This document shows, in pieces, positions 1-7,968 of a stretch of 64,000 bases of DNA. The notes under the pieces are model-generated. The model had not been told where the DNA came from and ran no database searches. It saw nothing but the letters and a program-made list of their open reading frames with translations. Source of the stretch: Acidobacteriota bacterium (GTDB lineage Bacteria > Acidobacteriota > Thermoanaerobaculia > Multivoradales > Multivoraceae). The DNA is taken from contig JAPPFP010000009.1 of NCBI GenBank assembly GCA_028877275.1, positions 290,889 through 354,888 of the forward strand. The letters are read 5' to 3'. The position numbers were made by a program, and so were the translations under genes. Every line of letters begins with the position of its first letter. The first letter of the stretch is position 1.

Positions 1-1251
1 GAGCAGTTCGGCGGCCCGCCGGGCGCCGAGCAGCGCCTGGGTCGGGTGGACGCCGCGACTGAAGCGGAACCCGGCCTCGGTGTGGACGCCGAGCTGGCGT
101 TGGGTGCGCCGGATGCTTCGCGGCTCCCAGGCGGCCGCTTCCAGCAGCACGTTGCGGGTTTCCGGACCGATCTCGCTGTCCCGGCCTCCCATCACGCCGC
201 CGACGCTGAGCGAGCCGGCGGGGTCGGTGACCATGATCTGGTTCGTCCGCAGCTTCTGCTCGGCGCCGTCGAGCGTCGTCAGACGTTCACCCTCGTGGGC
301 CAGTCGCGTGACGATCCGCACCGGGCCGCCGTCCGCATAGCTGTCGGCCCGCTGCCGCAGCAGGTCGTAGTCGAACGTGTGGTTCGGCTGGCCGACCTCG
401 AGCATCACGTAGTTGCTGACGTCGACGACGTTGCTGATCGGCCGTTGCCCTGCGAGCTGCAACCGGTGCTGCATCCAGTACGGAGACGCACCCTGCTCGA
501 TGCCCTCGATCAGCAGGGCGACGAACCGCGGATTGAGTTCGGGGTTCTCGGTCGCGAGCTCGACCCGGTCGGCGATCGGCGGTCCGTCCATCGTGAGCGG
601 GACGGCGGGCGGCCGGAACGCGGCCTCCGTGAGCGCCGCGACCTCGCGCGCAACCCCCAGGATCGAGGCGCAGCGGGCGATGTTGGGAATCACGTCGATG
701 TCGAGCACGACATCGCCGAGCACTTCGGCGAGGGGCCGTCCGGGGCGAAGGTCCGGGAGTTCGTCGGCGGGCTCGAACAGGATGATCCCCTCGTGGTCCT
801 CGCCGAGCCCGAGCTCCGCGGCCGAGCACAGCATCGCGTCGCTGGTGATGCCGCGCAGCTTCTTCGGCTTGAGCCGGGTGATCTTCAGGTCACGGTAGGG
901 GTTGCGGTAGCTGGCGCCGGCGAGCAGCAGGGCGCCCCAGGGACCCGCGTCGCCGAGGTCCTGGCCGAGGAGCGGGAACAGGTTGGGGGCCCCGGTGATC
1001 ACCTTCCGGGTGGAGTCGGCGCCGTAGTCGACGGTTGCGAGCACCAGGCGGTCGGCGTCCGGCACCGGGTCGACGCGCAGGACTTTCGCCGCCATCACCA
1101 GGTCGGCCGGCCAGGGCAGCTCGGCGCCGTTGACGCCGAAGCGTTCGATCGCCTTGACCTCCAGGCCGGCATTGGTGAGCAGCTCGGCGAGGTCGTCCGG
1201 GGAACCACCGAGCTCGACGAAATCGCCGAGCCAACTGAGCGGAACGCGCAT
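1..1251 (-). CDS. pheT: Phenylalanyl-tRNA synthetase beta subunit, 3'-truncated by window edge
   Basis: Beta subunit of the cytoplasmic alpha2beta2 enzyme that charges tRNA-Phe. The ORF track omits it because it runs off the left edge. Reading the minus strand from ATG at 1251 gives 417 uninterrupted codons beginning MRVPLSWLGDFVELGG and continuing through the tRNA-binding OB-fold-like and B3/B4 regions. It includes YWMQHRLQLAGQRPISNVVD and VSNYVMLEVGQPNHTFDYDL, then the B5-side segment RRTQRQLGVHTEAGFRFSRGV at the edge. A full protein is usually about 800 residues, so roughly the second half lies outside. The start codon overlaps the pheS stop by one base (TGATG), so the two are translationally coupled. 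Start and identity are secure. Confidence 0.96.
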   Translation of the reverse strand, partial: MRVPLSWLGDFVELGGSPDDLAELLTNAGLEVKAIERFGVNGAELPWPADLVMAAKVLRVDPVPDADRLVLATVDYGADSTRKVITGAPNLFPLLGQDLGDAGPWGALLLAGASYRNPYRDLKITRLKPKKLRGITSDAMLCSAAELGLGEDHEGIILFEPADELPDLRPGRPLAEVLGDVVLDIDVIPNIARCASILGVAREVAALTEAAFRPPAVPLTMDGPPIADRVELATENPELNPRFVALLIEGIEQGASPYWMQHRLQLAGQRPISNVVDVSNYVMLEVGQPNHTFDYDLLRQRADSYADGGPVRIVTRLAHEGERLTTLDGAEQKLRTNQIMVTDPAGSLSVGGVMGGRDSEIGPETRNVLLEAAAWEPRSIRRTQRQLGVHTEAGFRFSRGVHPTQALLGARRAAELL

Positions 1252-2288
1252 CAGACGAACCGCTGGAACTGGCGCAGGAAGCGCAGGTCGTTGGACCAGA
1301 AGTAGCGGATGTCGCGGATGCCGTGCCGGAGCATGGCGATCCGCTCGGGCCCCATGCCGAAGGCGAAGCCGCTCCACTCGTCCGGGTCGTAGCCGCCGTT
1401 CCTGAGCACGGTCGGGTGGACCATGCCGCAGCCGAGGATCTCGAGCCAGCCGGTCTCCTTGCACAACTGGCAGCCCTTGCCGTCACAGAGGAAGCAGGCG
1501 ATGTCCATCTCGGCGCTCGGCTCGGTGAACGGGAAGTAGCTGGCCCGGAAGCGGGCGCCGCGGCCTTCTCCGAACAGGCGGCGGGCGAACTCGGTCAGGG
1601 TGCCCTTGAGATCGGCGAACGTGATCGCCGGGCCCACCGCCAGCCCCTCGATCTGGTGGAATTGGATCTCGCTGCGGGAGGTGATCTGCTCGTTGCGGTA
1701 GCACATGCCGGGCAGGATGACGCGCACCGGCGCCGGGTGCTGCTCCTGCATCGCCAGGATCTGCCCACCGCTGGTGTGGGTGCGGAGCACCACGTTTGGA
1801 TCCGTCGTGTAGAACGTGTCCTGCATGTCACGCGCGGGATGGTCGGGTGGCATGTTCAGGTCGCCGAAGTTCAGCCGGTCGGTGACCACGTCCGGGCTTC
1901 GGTAGGTCTGGAAGCCCATGTCGCCGAAGATGCGCTCGATGCGGCGCATGACCAGGGTCGACGGGTGCAGGCCGCCGAGAGTGGGCCGGCGTCCGGGCAG
2001 GGTGACGTCGAGGCGGTCCGCGTCGCCGTCGGTTTCGTGCGCCGAGCGCTTCAGTGCTTCCTGGCGCGCTTCGAATGCGGTCTGAAGGGACGTCTTGATC
2101 TCGTTGATCCGCTTGCCGAACGCGGGCCGGTCGGCGGGGTCGATCTCGCCCATCCGGCGGGTCAGAAGCTGCACCTCGCCCTTGCGGCCGATCGTCGCCC
2201 GTCGCCACTCCTCGAGTGCGTCCAGATCGGCCGTGGCGTTCAGTGCCGCCGAGACCCTCGCTTCGATGTCGTCGAGCTGGTCGATCAT
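1251..2288 (-). CDS. pheS: Phenylalanyl-tRNA synthetase alpha subunit
   Basis: Catalytic alpha subunit (345 aa, normal length) of phenylalanyl-tRNA synthetase. The N-terminal 90 residues form the usual coiled-coil arm. The class II aminoacyl-tRNA synthetase core follows, with motif 2-like SEIQFHQIEGLAV and motif 3 FAFGMGPERIAMLRHGI. Between them lies a four-cysteine CxxCxxxxCxxC segment (CFLCDGKGCQLC), as in many bacterial PheS proteins, followed by GWLEILGCGMVHP. It is followed directly by pheT, overlapping by one base. Upstream about 100 nt are free of genes and hold a TAGAGT hexamer that could be its promoter. Confidence 0.97.
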   Translation of the reverse strand: MIDQLDDIEARVSAALNATADLDALEEWRRATIGRKGEVQLLTRRMGEIDPADRPAFGKRINEIKTSLQTAFEARQEALKRSAHETDGDADRLDVTLPGRRPTLGGLHPSTLVMRRIERIFGDMGFQTYRSPDVVTDRLNFGDLNMPPDHPARDMQDTFYTTDPNVVLRTHTSGGQILAMQEQHPAPVRVILPGMCYRNEQITSRSEIQFHQIEGLAVGPAITFADLKGTLTEFARRLFGEGRGARFRASYFPFTEPSAEMDIACFLCDGKGCQLCKETGWLEILGCGMVHPTVLRNGGYDPDEWSGFAFGMGPERIAMLRHGIRDIRYFWSNDLRFLRQFQRFV

Positions 2289-2342
2289 GGCGTCAGGCGG
2301 ATCTTCGTTCGGCGCCCTGGCTGCGGCGCGGCGCGGCGCCCG

Positions 2343-2348
2343 ACTCTA
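2343..2348 (-). promoter_or_regulatory. Possible -10 hexamer upstream of pheS
   Basis: Minus-strand TAGAGT lies about 55 nt before the pheS ATG in the GC-rich gap between pheS and the Yip1-like gene. The match to TATAAT is at the conserved positions (TAnnnT), but I see no convincing -35. A leader of this size would be ordinary; no attenuator peptide was recognised. Confidence 0.25.
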
Positions 2349-2389
2349 CAAGCCCGCGCCGGAGAGCTGCGGCGAGCGCGTCACTTGGG

Positions 2390-3109
2390 TCAGGCGCGGG
2401 TGGCGGCCAACAGGATCTCCAGGATTGCGCCCAGGAAGAGCAACAGGGGGAGAATCGCCGCGAGCAAGGCCGCCTTCGATGCCTTGATCCCCTGGATTGC
2501 GTGAAGGCCGATCGCGAAGAGTCCTGCGCTTCCGACAATGGCCAGAACGTCACCGGCAACGGGGATGGCTCGGAGCAAGAAAGCGACGGCTGCGTAGCAA
2601 GCGGCTACCCATGTGCCGCGAAAGCCCTGCGGCCGTGGCGAGCGGGTGACGATCAGAAGCAGGTGCAGGAATCCGGCGCTGATGAGCGGTCCGAGCAGGC
2701 TGAGGACGAAGACGAACGGAAGGGACAGCAGGAGGAGCTGCAGACCGATCAACGGGACGATCCGCGCGAGGAGGGGATTCCCTTCCAGGCCGGAGAGGTC
2801 AGCGGTCTCGCCCAGCAACTCCATCCGGGTAACCAGTTCCAGTGTCGCATCGGGCAGCGTCATCGCGAGGACGAAGAGGACCAGGCCGTCCAGAAGGACG
2901 CCCAGCATTCCGACCAAGCCGGCGAAGAGAAGCGGCCCCCACCAGCCCGCATCGACTCTGGTTCCTCCAAAGAACCCGCGTGGAGAGGTTGCCAGGAGAG
3001 CCACAGTGGAAAGCAAGGCCGCCACCCGGCCACGGTCCTTCCGCTCCTCCCACGGATTGACGACCTCGACGCTCGCGTCGGCGCCGGTGTTATCGTCCCC
3101 GGAGTTCAC
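2390..3109 (-). CDS. Yip1-family-like integral membrane protein
   Basis: A 239-residue membrane protein of unknown function. After a short charged N-terminus (NPWEERKDRGR) there are about five hydrophobic segments, including GWWGPLLFAGLVGMLGVLL, LQLLLLSLPFVFVLSLLGPL and LLAAILPLLLFLGAILEILL. This arrangement, with a TSPRGFF-type motif before the first helix, resembles the Yip1 domain family of bacterial membrane proteins. The ORF track extends the frame to 3982, but that part is antisense to the Fe-S gene. I chose the GTG at 3109 because AAGGTG sits about 8 nt upstream and translation then begins just before the conserved part. It lies upstream of pheS on the same strand, about 100 nt away, with no obvious functional link. 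Confidence 0.75.
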   Translation of the reverse strand: MNSGDDNTGADASVEVVNPWEERKDRGRVAALLSTVALLATSPRGFFGGTRVDAGWWGPLLFAGLVGMLGVLLDGLVLFVLAMTLPDATLELVTRMELLGETADLSGLEGNPLLARIVPLIGLQLLLLSLPFVFVLSLLGPLISAGFLHLLLIVTRSPRPQGFRGTWVAACYAAVAFLLRAIPVAGDVLAIVGSAGLFAIGLHAIQGIKASKAALLAAILPLLLFLGAILEILLAATRA

Positions 3110-3136
3110 GCGGAGCACCTTACCGGAGCGATCCTG

Positions 3137-4000
3137 ATGGCGGACGCCCGACAGCAGCGAACGGCGGCAGTGCGCGACGTCGGCGCCGGTGCCGGTGCCC
3201 TCGTCGTCGGCGTCGCTGCCTCCAGCGCCTTCAACGAGTTCGTGCCTGAGGGGCACCGGCCGGAGGACGTCCTTCCGGGTGCGAAGAGCGTTGTCGTCGC
3301 GGGAAACCAGGGGCCGACGGCGGGCGCCTGGCGCAGTCCCGATCACCGGGTGATGGAGATCACGGGCTACGACTTCCGCGAGAACGTCGCGGTCCACGTG
3401 ATGTGCGACTACATCGAGCGGGAGCACGGCCACCGCGCCCTCCAGGCGCCGTCTCTCCCCACCGCCGGGCACAACCCGCCGATGAGCATGATGCTGGCCG
3501 CGGTGCTGGCCGGTCTGGGCACCCGCTCGCTGGCGGCCAACATCATCCTGCACCCGCGCTACGGCCTGCTGTACTACGCGGCCCTGGTCACCACGCTGGA
3601 CCTCGAGCCGGACCATCCGCTCGAAGAGGATGTCTGTCCCTCGAAGCCTTGCATCCAGATGTACGAGAAGCTGGGCACGACGCCGTGCCTCGCCTCGTGC
3701 CCGAAGGATGACGGCGGCTGCCTGGACGGCGCGATCGACGAAGACGGCCGGATCAGCTACTCGACCTACGACCGCGAGCGCTGCACCTCCCGGTCGATGA
3801 ACTTCGGCATCGGCTCGATCCAGAAGTCCCTGGTCCAGATCACCTCGGAGGAAGACCGGGAGCGGCGCAAGTCGATGATCTACTCCGACTTCTTCAGCCA
3901 GTCGCTGTCGTCGCTCAGCTACTACAAGGAGAGCGTCGCGCAGTGCTTCGAGTGCATGCGGGTGTGTCCGGTCGGCATGCACGAAAGGCGCCTCCAGTGA
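3137..4000 (+). CDS. QueG/reductive-dehalogenase-like Fe-S protein (paralogue 1)
   Basis: A 287-residue protein with a QueG-like fold signature (LAAVLAGLGTRSLAANIILHPRYGLLYYAALVTT) followed by a cysteine-rich C-terminus: CPSKPC, CLASCPKDDGGC, a lone RCTSR and CFECMRVCPVG. The last resembles the CxxCxxxCP half of a ferredoxin motif, so one or two 4Fe-4S clusters are likely. The ligand spacing is not the standard QueG CxxCxxCxxxCP, so cluster assignment is open. There is no signal peptide or Tat motif, so it is probably cytoplasmic. It begins at ATG 3137; the longer track ORF overlaps the divergent Yip1-like gene. The paralogue downstream overlaps by 4 nt, suggesting a two-subunit enzyme. The substrate is unknown. 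Confidence 0.72.
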   Translation: MADARQQRTAAVRDVGAGAGALVVGVAASSAFNEFVPEGHRPEDVLPGAKSVVVAGNQGPTAGAWRSPDHRVMEITGYDFRENVAVHVMCDYIEREHGHRALQAPSLPTAGHNPPMSMMLAAVLAGLGTRSLAANIILHPRYGLLYYAALVTTLDLEPDHPLEEDVCPSKPCIQMYEKLGTTPCLASCPKDDGGCLDGAIDEDGRISYSTYDRERCTSRSMNFGIGSIQKSLVQITSEEDRERRKSMIYSDFFSQSLSSLSYYKESVAQCFECMRVCPVGMHERRLQ

Positions 4001-4878
4001 CCATGTCCGCGCCGGCGGCGCCGAGCGCGGATGAGACCGCGGCAGCCCGCGGCCGGCTGGCCGCCATGGTGGAGCGTGGCGGTGCGCTGGCCTGGGGCGT
4101 CGCCGACGCCGACGCCTTCGACGAAGCGCCGGAGGGCTTCCGTCCCGCCGACCTGCTGCCGGGCGCGCGCCGGGTCGTGGTCGTCGGCGGCAGTCCGCCG
4201 CGGGCCGCGGACTGGGCGAGTCCGGTCCACGAGCACCTGGAAACGATGGGCACGAGCGACCGGATCAACTCGCTGGGCCTCAAGACGGCGAAGTTCATCG
4301 AGGCGGAGTTCGGTTTCTACGCGCTGTTCGTGCCGCCGGGCGTCCGTCGCGGCAACCGGCCCTTCCTGAGCGTCGCGCTCGCCGCGGAGCTCGCGGGCTG
4401 CGGCTCGCGCAGTCTGGCCGGGCCCGTGCTGCATCCCGAGTACGGCCTGCTGTTCTACTCGGCGATCATCACGACCTATCCGTTTCCGTTGACGCCGCCG
4501 GTTGCCGAGCCGGCCTGCCCGGCGCCGGCCTGCGTCGAGATGTGGGAGGCGGAAGGCGCCACACCCTGCACCAGGGTGTGTCCGCTCGGCGACGGCGGCT
4601 GCCTCGACGGGCGGATCGAGAACGGCCGGTTGGTCGAACGCCGCTACGACGCGGCGCGCTGCACGTCCCGCGTCTACACCCACTGGATTCCGGGCTTCCA
4701 GAAGGGGCTCGAACTCGCCCTCGACCAGGACGACCCGGAGGCGCGCAAGATGGTCCTCTACTCGAGCCACTTCACCAAGACGCTGTGGTCGATGACCTAC
4801 GCGGCGCAGAGCCAGGGCCAGTGCTGGGAGTGCATGCGGGTCTGTCCCGTGGGCGCCGAGTTCCGGCAGAAGGCGTAG
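3997..4878 (+). CDS. QueG/reductive-dehalogenase-like Fe-S protein (paralogue 2)
   Basis: A 293-residue paralogue of the preceding gene with the same order of motifs: AELAGCGSRSLAGPVLHPEYGLLFYSAIITT, then CPAPAC, CTRVCPLGDGGC, RCTSR and CWECMRVCPVG. All nine cysteines of these motifs are kept in both copies. Start GTG 3997 overlaps the upstream stop (GTGA) and has AAAGG at a good 8-nt spacing; the in-frame ATG at 4003 is an alternative. Tight coupling of two similar Fe-S subunits points to a heteromeric oxidoreductase. The following small gene and flavin-type monooxygenase are close enough to be in the same transcript. It could be annotated as epoxyqueuosine reductase-like, but tRNA modification is doubtful given the duplicated, altered cysteine pattern. 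Confidence 0.72.
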   Translation: MTMSAPAAPSADETAAARGRLAAMVERGGALAWGVADADAFDEAPEGFRPADLLPGARRVVVVGGSPPRAADWASPVHEHLETMGTSDRINSLGLKTAKFIEAEFGFYALFVPPGVRRGNRPFLSVALAAELAGCGSRSLAGPVLHPEYGLLFYSAIITTYPFPLTPPVAEPACPAPACVEMWEAEGATPCTRVCPLGDGGCLDGRIENGRLVERRYDAARCTSRVYTHWIPGFQKGLELALDQDDPEARKMVLYSSHFTKTLWSMTYAAQSQGQCWECMRVCPVGAEFRQKA

Positions 4879-4898
4879 ACCCGAGCGAGGAACGGAAC

Positions 4899-5213
4899 AT
4901 GGCTTTCTTCTTTGTCGATCCCGAGACCTACCGCCGCCATCGCGAGGAGATCCTCGAGCTGTCGAACTCGATCCAGGTCGACATCCACGAGCATCTGCCG
5001 GGCGAGAAGCGGCGCCGCGGGCTGTCGGACCGTGAGATCGCGGAACGCCTCGGCCTCGACGAACGAACGGTGCGCGAGATCCGGGTGGTCGCCGAGCGGG
5101 ACTACTACGACATCGAGGAGTGGGACAAGGCGGTCGAGTTCAAGGACAAGGCCTGCCGCGCCTTCGCCGAAGAGGGCCTCTCCTACGTGTTCAAGGACCG
5201 CCGCGACGTGTGA
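4899..5213 (+). CDS. Small HTH-like protein of unknown function
   Basis: A 104-residue soluble protein. The middle (about residues 44-66, LSDREIAERLGLDERTVREI) reads as a helix-turn-helix of the sigma/recombinase type. The flanks are acidic and rich in aromatic residues (DYYDIEEWDKAVEFKDKACRAF). ATG 4899 is preceded by GAGGAACGG and lies 20 nt after the Fe-S paralogue; the monooxygenase begins 15 nt later, so it is inside the operon. It could be a small regulator or an accessory subunit whose HTH resemblance is structural only. I do not recognise a named family. Confidence 0.7.
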   Translation: MAFFFVDPETYRRHREEILELSNSIQVDIHEHLPGEKRRRGLSDREIAERLGLDERTVREIRVVAERDYYDIEEWDKAVEFKDKACRAFAEEGLSYVFKDRRDV

Positions 5214-5228
5214 GAAAGTAGCGCGCCG

Positions 5229-6263
5229 ATGAAGTCCGCGGTGCTCCAGTTCTTCTCGTGGCCTGACCGCCGAATCCCGCTGGAAGAGGTCTACCGGCGG
5301 GCGTTTCAGCGCATCGACATCATGGATCAGACCGGGTACGACGCCGTGTGGTTGGCGGAGCACCACTTCAGCTCCTTCAGCATCTGCCCGTCGATCCACA
5401 TGATGGGGATCGAGGTCGCATCGCGCACGAAGAACCTGCGGATCGGCACGGGTGTGTCCCTGGCGCCGTTCTACAACCCCCTGCGCCTGGCGGAGGAGGT
5501 GGCGCTGCTCGACGTGCTCTCCGGCGGCCGGGTCAACTGGGGCGTCGGCCGCGGTTTTGCGGAGGGGGAGTTCAGGGCTTTCGGCGTCGACCCGCGCTAC
5601 AGCTATCCGGTCTTCCGGGAACACGTCCAGGCGGTGGTCGGCGCCTGGACGAACGAGCAGCTCACCTTCGAGGGAGAGCACTTCCAATGCCAGGGAGTCG
5701 AGGTGCTGCCCAAGCCGGCACAGAAGCCGCATCCGCCGGTGTGGCTCGCTTCATCCTCGCCTGAGTCGATGACCTGGGCTGCTCAGAACGGCTTCTCGAT
5801 CATGCTCGACCCGCACTCGGCGCACAGCCGGATCGCCGAGAAGCGCGAGCTGTACCGGGAGATCCTGGAGCAGCACGGCCATTCGATCGATGGCCGGGAG
5901 ATCCCGATGGCGCGCCTCATCGCGTGCGCGCCGACACGGGCTGAAGCGCAGGAGATCGCCAGGCGCGGCGCGCTGTGGACGGTCAGGTCCCACAGGCAGA
6001 AGGGCACCCGGGCGGTCGCGACCGATACGCGGCGCAACCTCGAGCGCCCCGAGCTGGCCGCGCGACCCTTCAGTCAGGGCGGCGAGGAGGGGGCCGCGGT
6101 CGCTCGATACCTCGATGGTGTCATCCTGTACGGCACGCCGGACGAGTTGGTCGACGAGATCGCGCGTCTGAAGGAGGAGATGTTCCTCGACTACCTGCTG
6201 TGCGCGCCGCTCAGTCACAGTTCGTTCGTGCTCTTCACGGACGAGGTTCTGCCTCGGATCTGA
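5229..6263 (+). CDS. LLM-class (luciferase-like) flavin-dependent monooxygenase
   Basis: A 344-residue TIM-barrel enzyme of the bacterial luciferase-like family, which uses FMNH2 or F420H2 with O2 to oxidise small organic substrates. The N-terminus has the typical strand and active-site region (MKSAVLQFFSWPD, GYDAVWLAEHHF). Then come the family segments RIGTGVSLAPFYNPLRLAEEVALLDVLSGGRVNWGVGRGF and PVWLASSSPESMTWAAQNGF. The length is normal. GAGAAAG sits upstream of ATG 5229. It follows the Fe-S pair and the small HTH-like gene, and pdxH starts immediately at its stop. The substrate cannot be read from the sequence; the Fe-S proteins may supply electrons or process the product. Confidence 0.85.
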   Translation: MKSAVLQFFSWPDRRIPLEEVYRRAFQRIDIMDQTGYDAVWLAEHHFSSFSICPSIHMMGIEVASRTKNLRIGTGVSLAPFYNPLRLAEEVALLDVLSGGRVNWGVGRGFAEGEFRAFGVDPRYSYPVFREHVQAVVGAWTNEQLTFEGEHFQCQGVEVLPKPAQKPHPPVWLASSSPESMTWAAQNGFSIMLDPHSAHSRIAEKRELYREILEQHGHSIDGREIPMARLIACAPTRAEAQEIARRGALWTVRSHRQKGTRAVATDTRRNLERPELAARPFSQGGEEGAAVARYLDGVILYGTPDELVDEIARLKEEMFLDYLLCAPLSHSSFVLFTDEVLPRI

Positions 6264-6845
6264 GTGACCGTCCCTGATCCCTTCGACCGCTTCCGGGACC
6301 TCTTCGAGAGCGCCTCGGCCACCGGTCTGACCGAGCCGAACGCGATGGTCCTCTCCAGCGCCGACGAGGAGGGCCGCCCGTCGTCCCGGGTCGTGCTGCT
6401 CAAGCACTTCGACCGCGAGGGCTTCGTGTTCTACACGAACCTCGAGAGTCGCAAGGGCAGGGAGATCCTGGCGCGGCCGGACGTGAGCCTGAACTTCTTC
6501 TGGCGCGAACCGAAGGAGCAGGTGTGCATCTTCGGTCGTGCGGAACGGGTCAGCGACGCCGAGGCCGACGCCTACTTCGCGACTCGGGACCGGAACAGCC
6601 AGCTCGGCGCCTGGGCCTCGCGGCAGAGCCGGCCGCTCGCAAGCCGCGAGCAACTGCTCGGCGACTTCGAGAACGTTACCGAGCGGTTCGCGGGCGGCGA
6701 TGTGCCGCGCCCTCCGCACTGGACGGGGCTGCGGGTCGTGCCCCGGCGCTTCGAGTTCTGGGTAGCGCAGGAGCACCGGTTACATGACCGGACGTTCTAC
6801 GAGCGGCACGGCGACTCGTGGCGGTCGGGCCTGCTCTACCCGTAG
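6264..6845 (+). CDS. pdxH: Pyridoxamine/pyridoxine 5'-phosphate oxidase
   Basis: FMN-dependent oxidase (193 aa) that converts pyridoxine or pyridoxamine phosphate to PLP in the cytoplasm. Family motifs are in order: the FMN-binding segment SSRVVLLKHFDREGFVFYTN with SRKG, the middle NSQLGAWASRQSRPL, and the C-terminal PHWTGLRVVPRRFEFW followed by HDR. The start is GTG 6264, directly after the TGA of the monooxygenase, so it is probably cotranscribed. The C-terminus ends SGLLYP, close to the usual RLxP ending. The N-terminus is short (the first about 20 residues of the E. coli protein are absent), which is common. The window contains several PLP enzymes that would use its product. Confidence 0.92.
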   Translation: MTVPDPFDRFRDLFESASATGLTEPNAMVLSSADEEGRPSSRVVLLKHFDREGFVFYTNLESRKGREILARPDVSLNFFWREPKEQVCIFGRAERVSDAEADAYFATRDRNSQLGAWASRQSRPLASREQLLGDFENVTERFAGGDVPRPPHWTGLRVVPRRFEFWVAQEHRLHDRTFYERHGDSWRSGLLYP

Positions 6846-6860
6846 GAACTGGCGCGGCCT

Positions 6861-7946
6861 TCAGTACACCCGCGGCACGATGCGCCACGGCACGCGCCGG
6901 CGGTACTCGTCCCACAGGGCTCCGTACTTCCTGGCGCAACGCCGATCGTCGTCGCGTTCGCGCGGCACGAGCAGCAGGACGTAATAGAGCGGGTAGAGCC
7001 AGGGAGCCAGGAGCGCCGGTTGACCGAGGCTGAGCGCCAGGCCGGTCGCCATCAGGACCTCGCCGAGGTAGTTGACGTGGCGCGACACGCCCCAGAAGCC
7101 GCTGCACAACACGCGGCGCTCGCCATCCGAGATCGCTTGGGGGCGGAACCGGCCGAGGAAGGTCCGTTCCGGGTCGAGCTTGAAGTGGAACTTCTGCATG
7201 TTGGCGCCGCGGGCCAGTGACCAGCCGGCGAAGAAGACGAGCGCCGCCAGGACGAGCAGCCAGACGGGCGCATGCGGGTTGGGCAGGTCGGCCGCGGCCC
7301 AGAGTCCGACCCCGTAGAAGGTTGGATAGAAGAAGAGGCAGCCCCAGACGAGCTTGAAGCCGACCCGTTCGGCGAACAGGTCGTAGGTGTAGAGGTGGAC
7401 CCACTCGAACAGGAGGTACTCGCAGAGGAACCACGTGAAGAGCGCGACGTAGAGGACCACGCCGGGCGCCGGGTCCTCGGGGAAGGTCAGGAAGTGATGG
7501 GCCGCGAACGAGAGCAGGTTCAGTTCGAGGTAGGTGGCGCCGAACACGTAGAGGAACATCTTCGCGTCGACGCGGCCGGCGAACATGCGCGGGTTGGCGC
7601 GCCTGCCGAGAAAGAACTCCTTCAGGAGTGATTCGCCGCGGCTCGGCGCCGTCCGCACGACAGCGGCAGAGGCGACGATGCCGAGCGCCAGAGCCCCCGC
7701 GGCGCCGCTCCAGCGGTGGGTCCACAGCCAGTCCCAGGGCATGACGCCGCTGTAGCCGGCAACGAGCCACAGGCCGATCGTCACAAGGAACACCGGCAAT
7801 CCGTTCAGACGGTACTCGAGGGGCATTCCCGTCCCCTCGTCCCGGACGTAGCCCGTGACCCGACGGGCGGGCAGCAGGGCGCTCAGCATCAGCACGAGGG
7901 CCGAGGCGAGCCAGGGCGCGAAGAAGCCCGGTAGATAGCCGGTCAC
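6861..7946 (-). CDS. ERG4/ERG24-family sterol reductase homologue (membrane)
   Basis: A 361-residue polytopic membrane protein with roughly eight to ten hydrophobic segments. The C-terminal third carries the signature of the ERG4/ERG24 (C14/C24 sterol reductase) family: SGFWGVSRHVNYLGE, then PRERDDDRRCARKYGALWDEYRRRVPWRIVPRVY. Those are the NADPH/sterol-binding motifs of Delta14-sterol and 7-dehydrocholesterol reductases. The ICMT-like methyltransferase family shares the fold, but the RDDxxCxxKYGxxWxEYxxxVPxRIxPxxY ending favours the reductase branch. It is the last gene after boxC and boxB, 22 nt behind boxB. No other sterol gene is visible. The natural substrate is unknown; reduction of a ring C=C bond is the family reaction. 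Confidence 0.82.
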   Translation of the reverse strand: MTGYLPGFFAPWLASALVLMLSALLPARRVTGYVRDEGTGMPLEYRLNGLPVFLVTIGLWLVAGYSGVMPWDWLWTHRWSGAAGALALGIVASAAVVRTAPSRGESLLKEFFLGRRANPRMFAGRVDAKMFLYVFGATYLELNLLSFAAHHFLTFPEDPAPGVVLYVALFTWFLCEYLLFEWVHLYTYDLFAERVGFKLVWGCLFFYPTFYGVGLWAAADLPNPHAPVWLLVLAALVFFAGWSLARGANMQKFHFKLDPERTFLGRFRPQAISDGERRVLCSGFWGVSRHVNYLGEVLMATGLALSLGQPALLAPWLYPLYYVLLLVPRERDDDRRCARKYGALWDEYRRRVPWRIVPRVY

Positions 7947-7968
7947 GTGCTTGCGGAGTCTTGGGGCC

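Noticed and set aside
46-1305. 419-residue plus-strand ORF at the left edge
   Set aside because: Antisense to pheT, which reads through on the minus strand from 1251 to the window edge with clear synthetase motifs.
2390-3982. 530-residue minus-strand ORF covering the Yip1-like gene
   Set aside because: Residues before GTG 3109 are antisense to the Fe-S gene; the hydrophobic protein begins after that codon and has a Shine-Dalgarno there.
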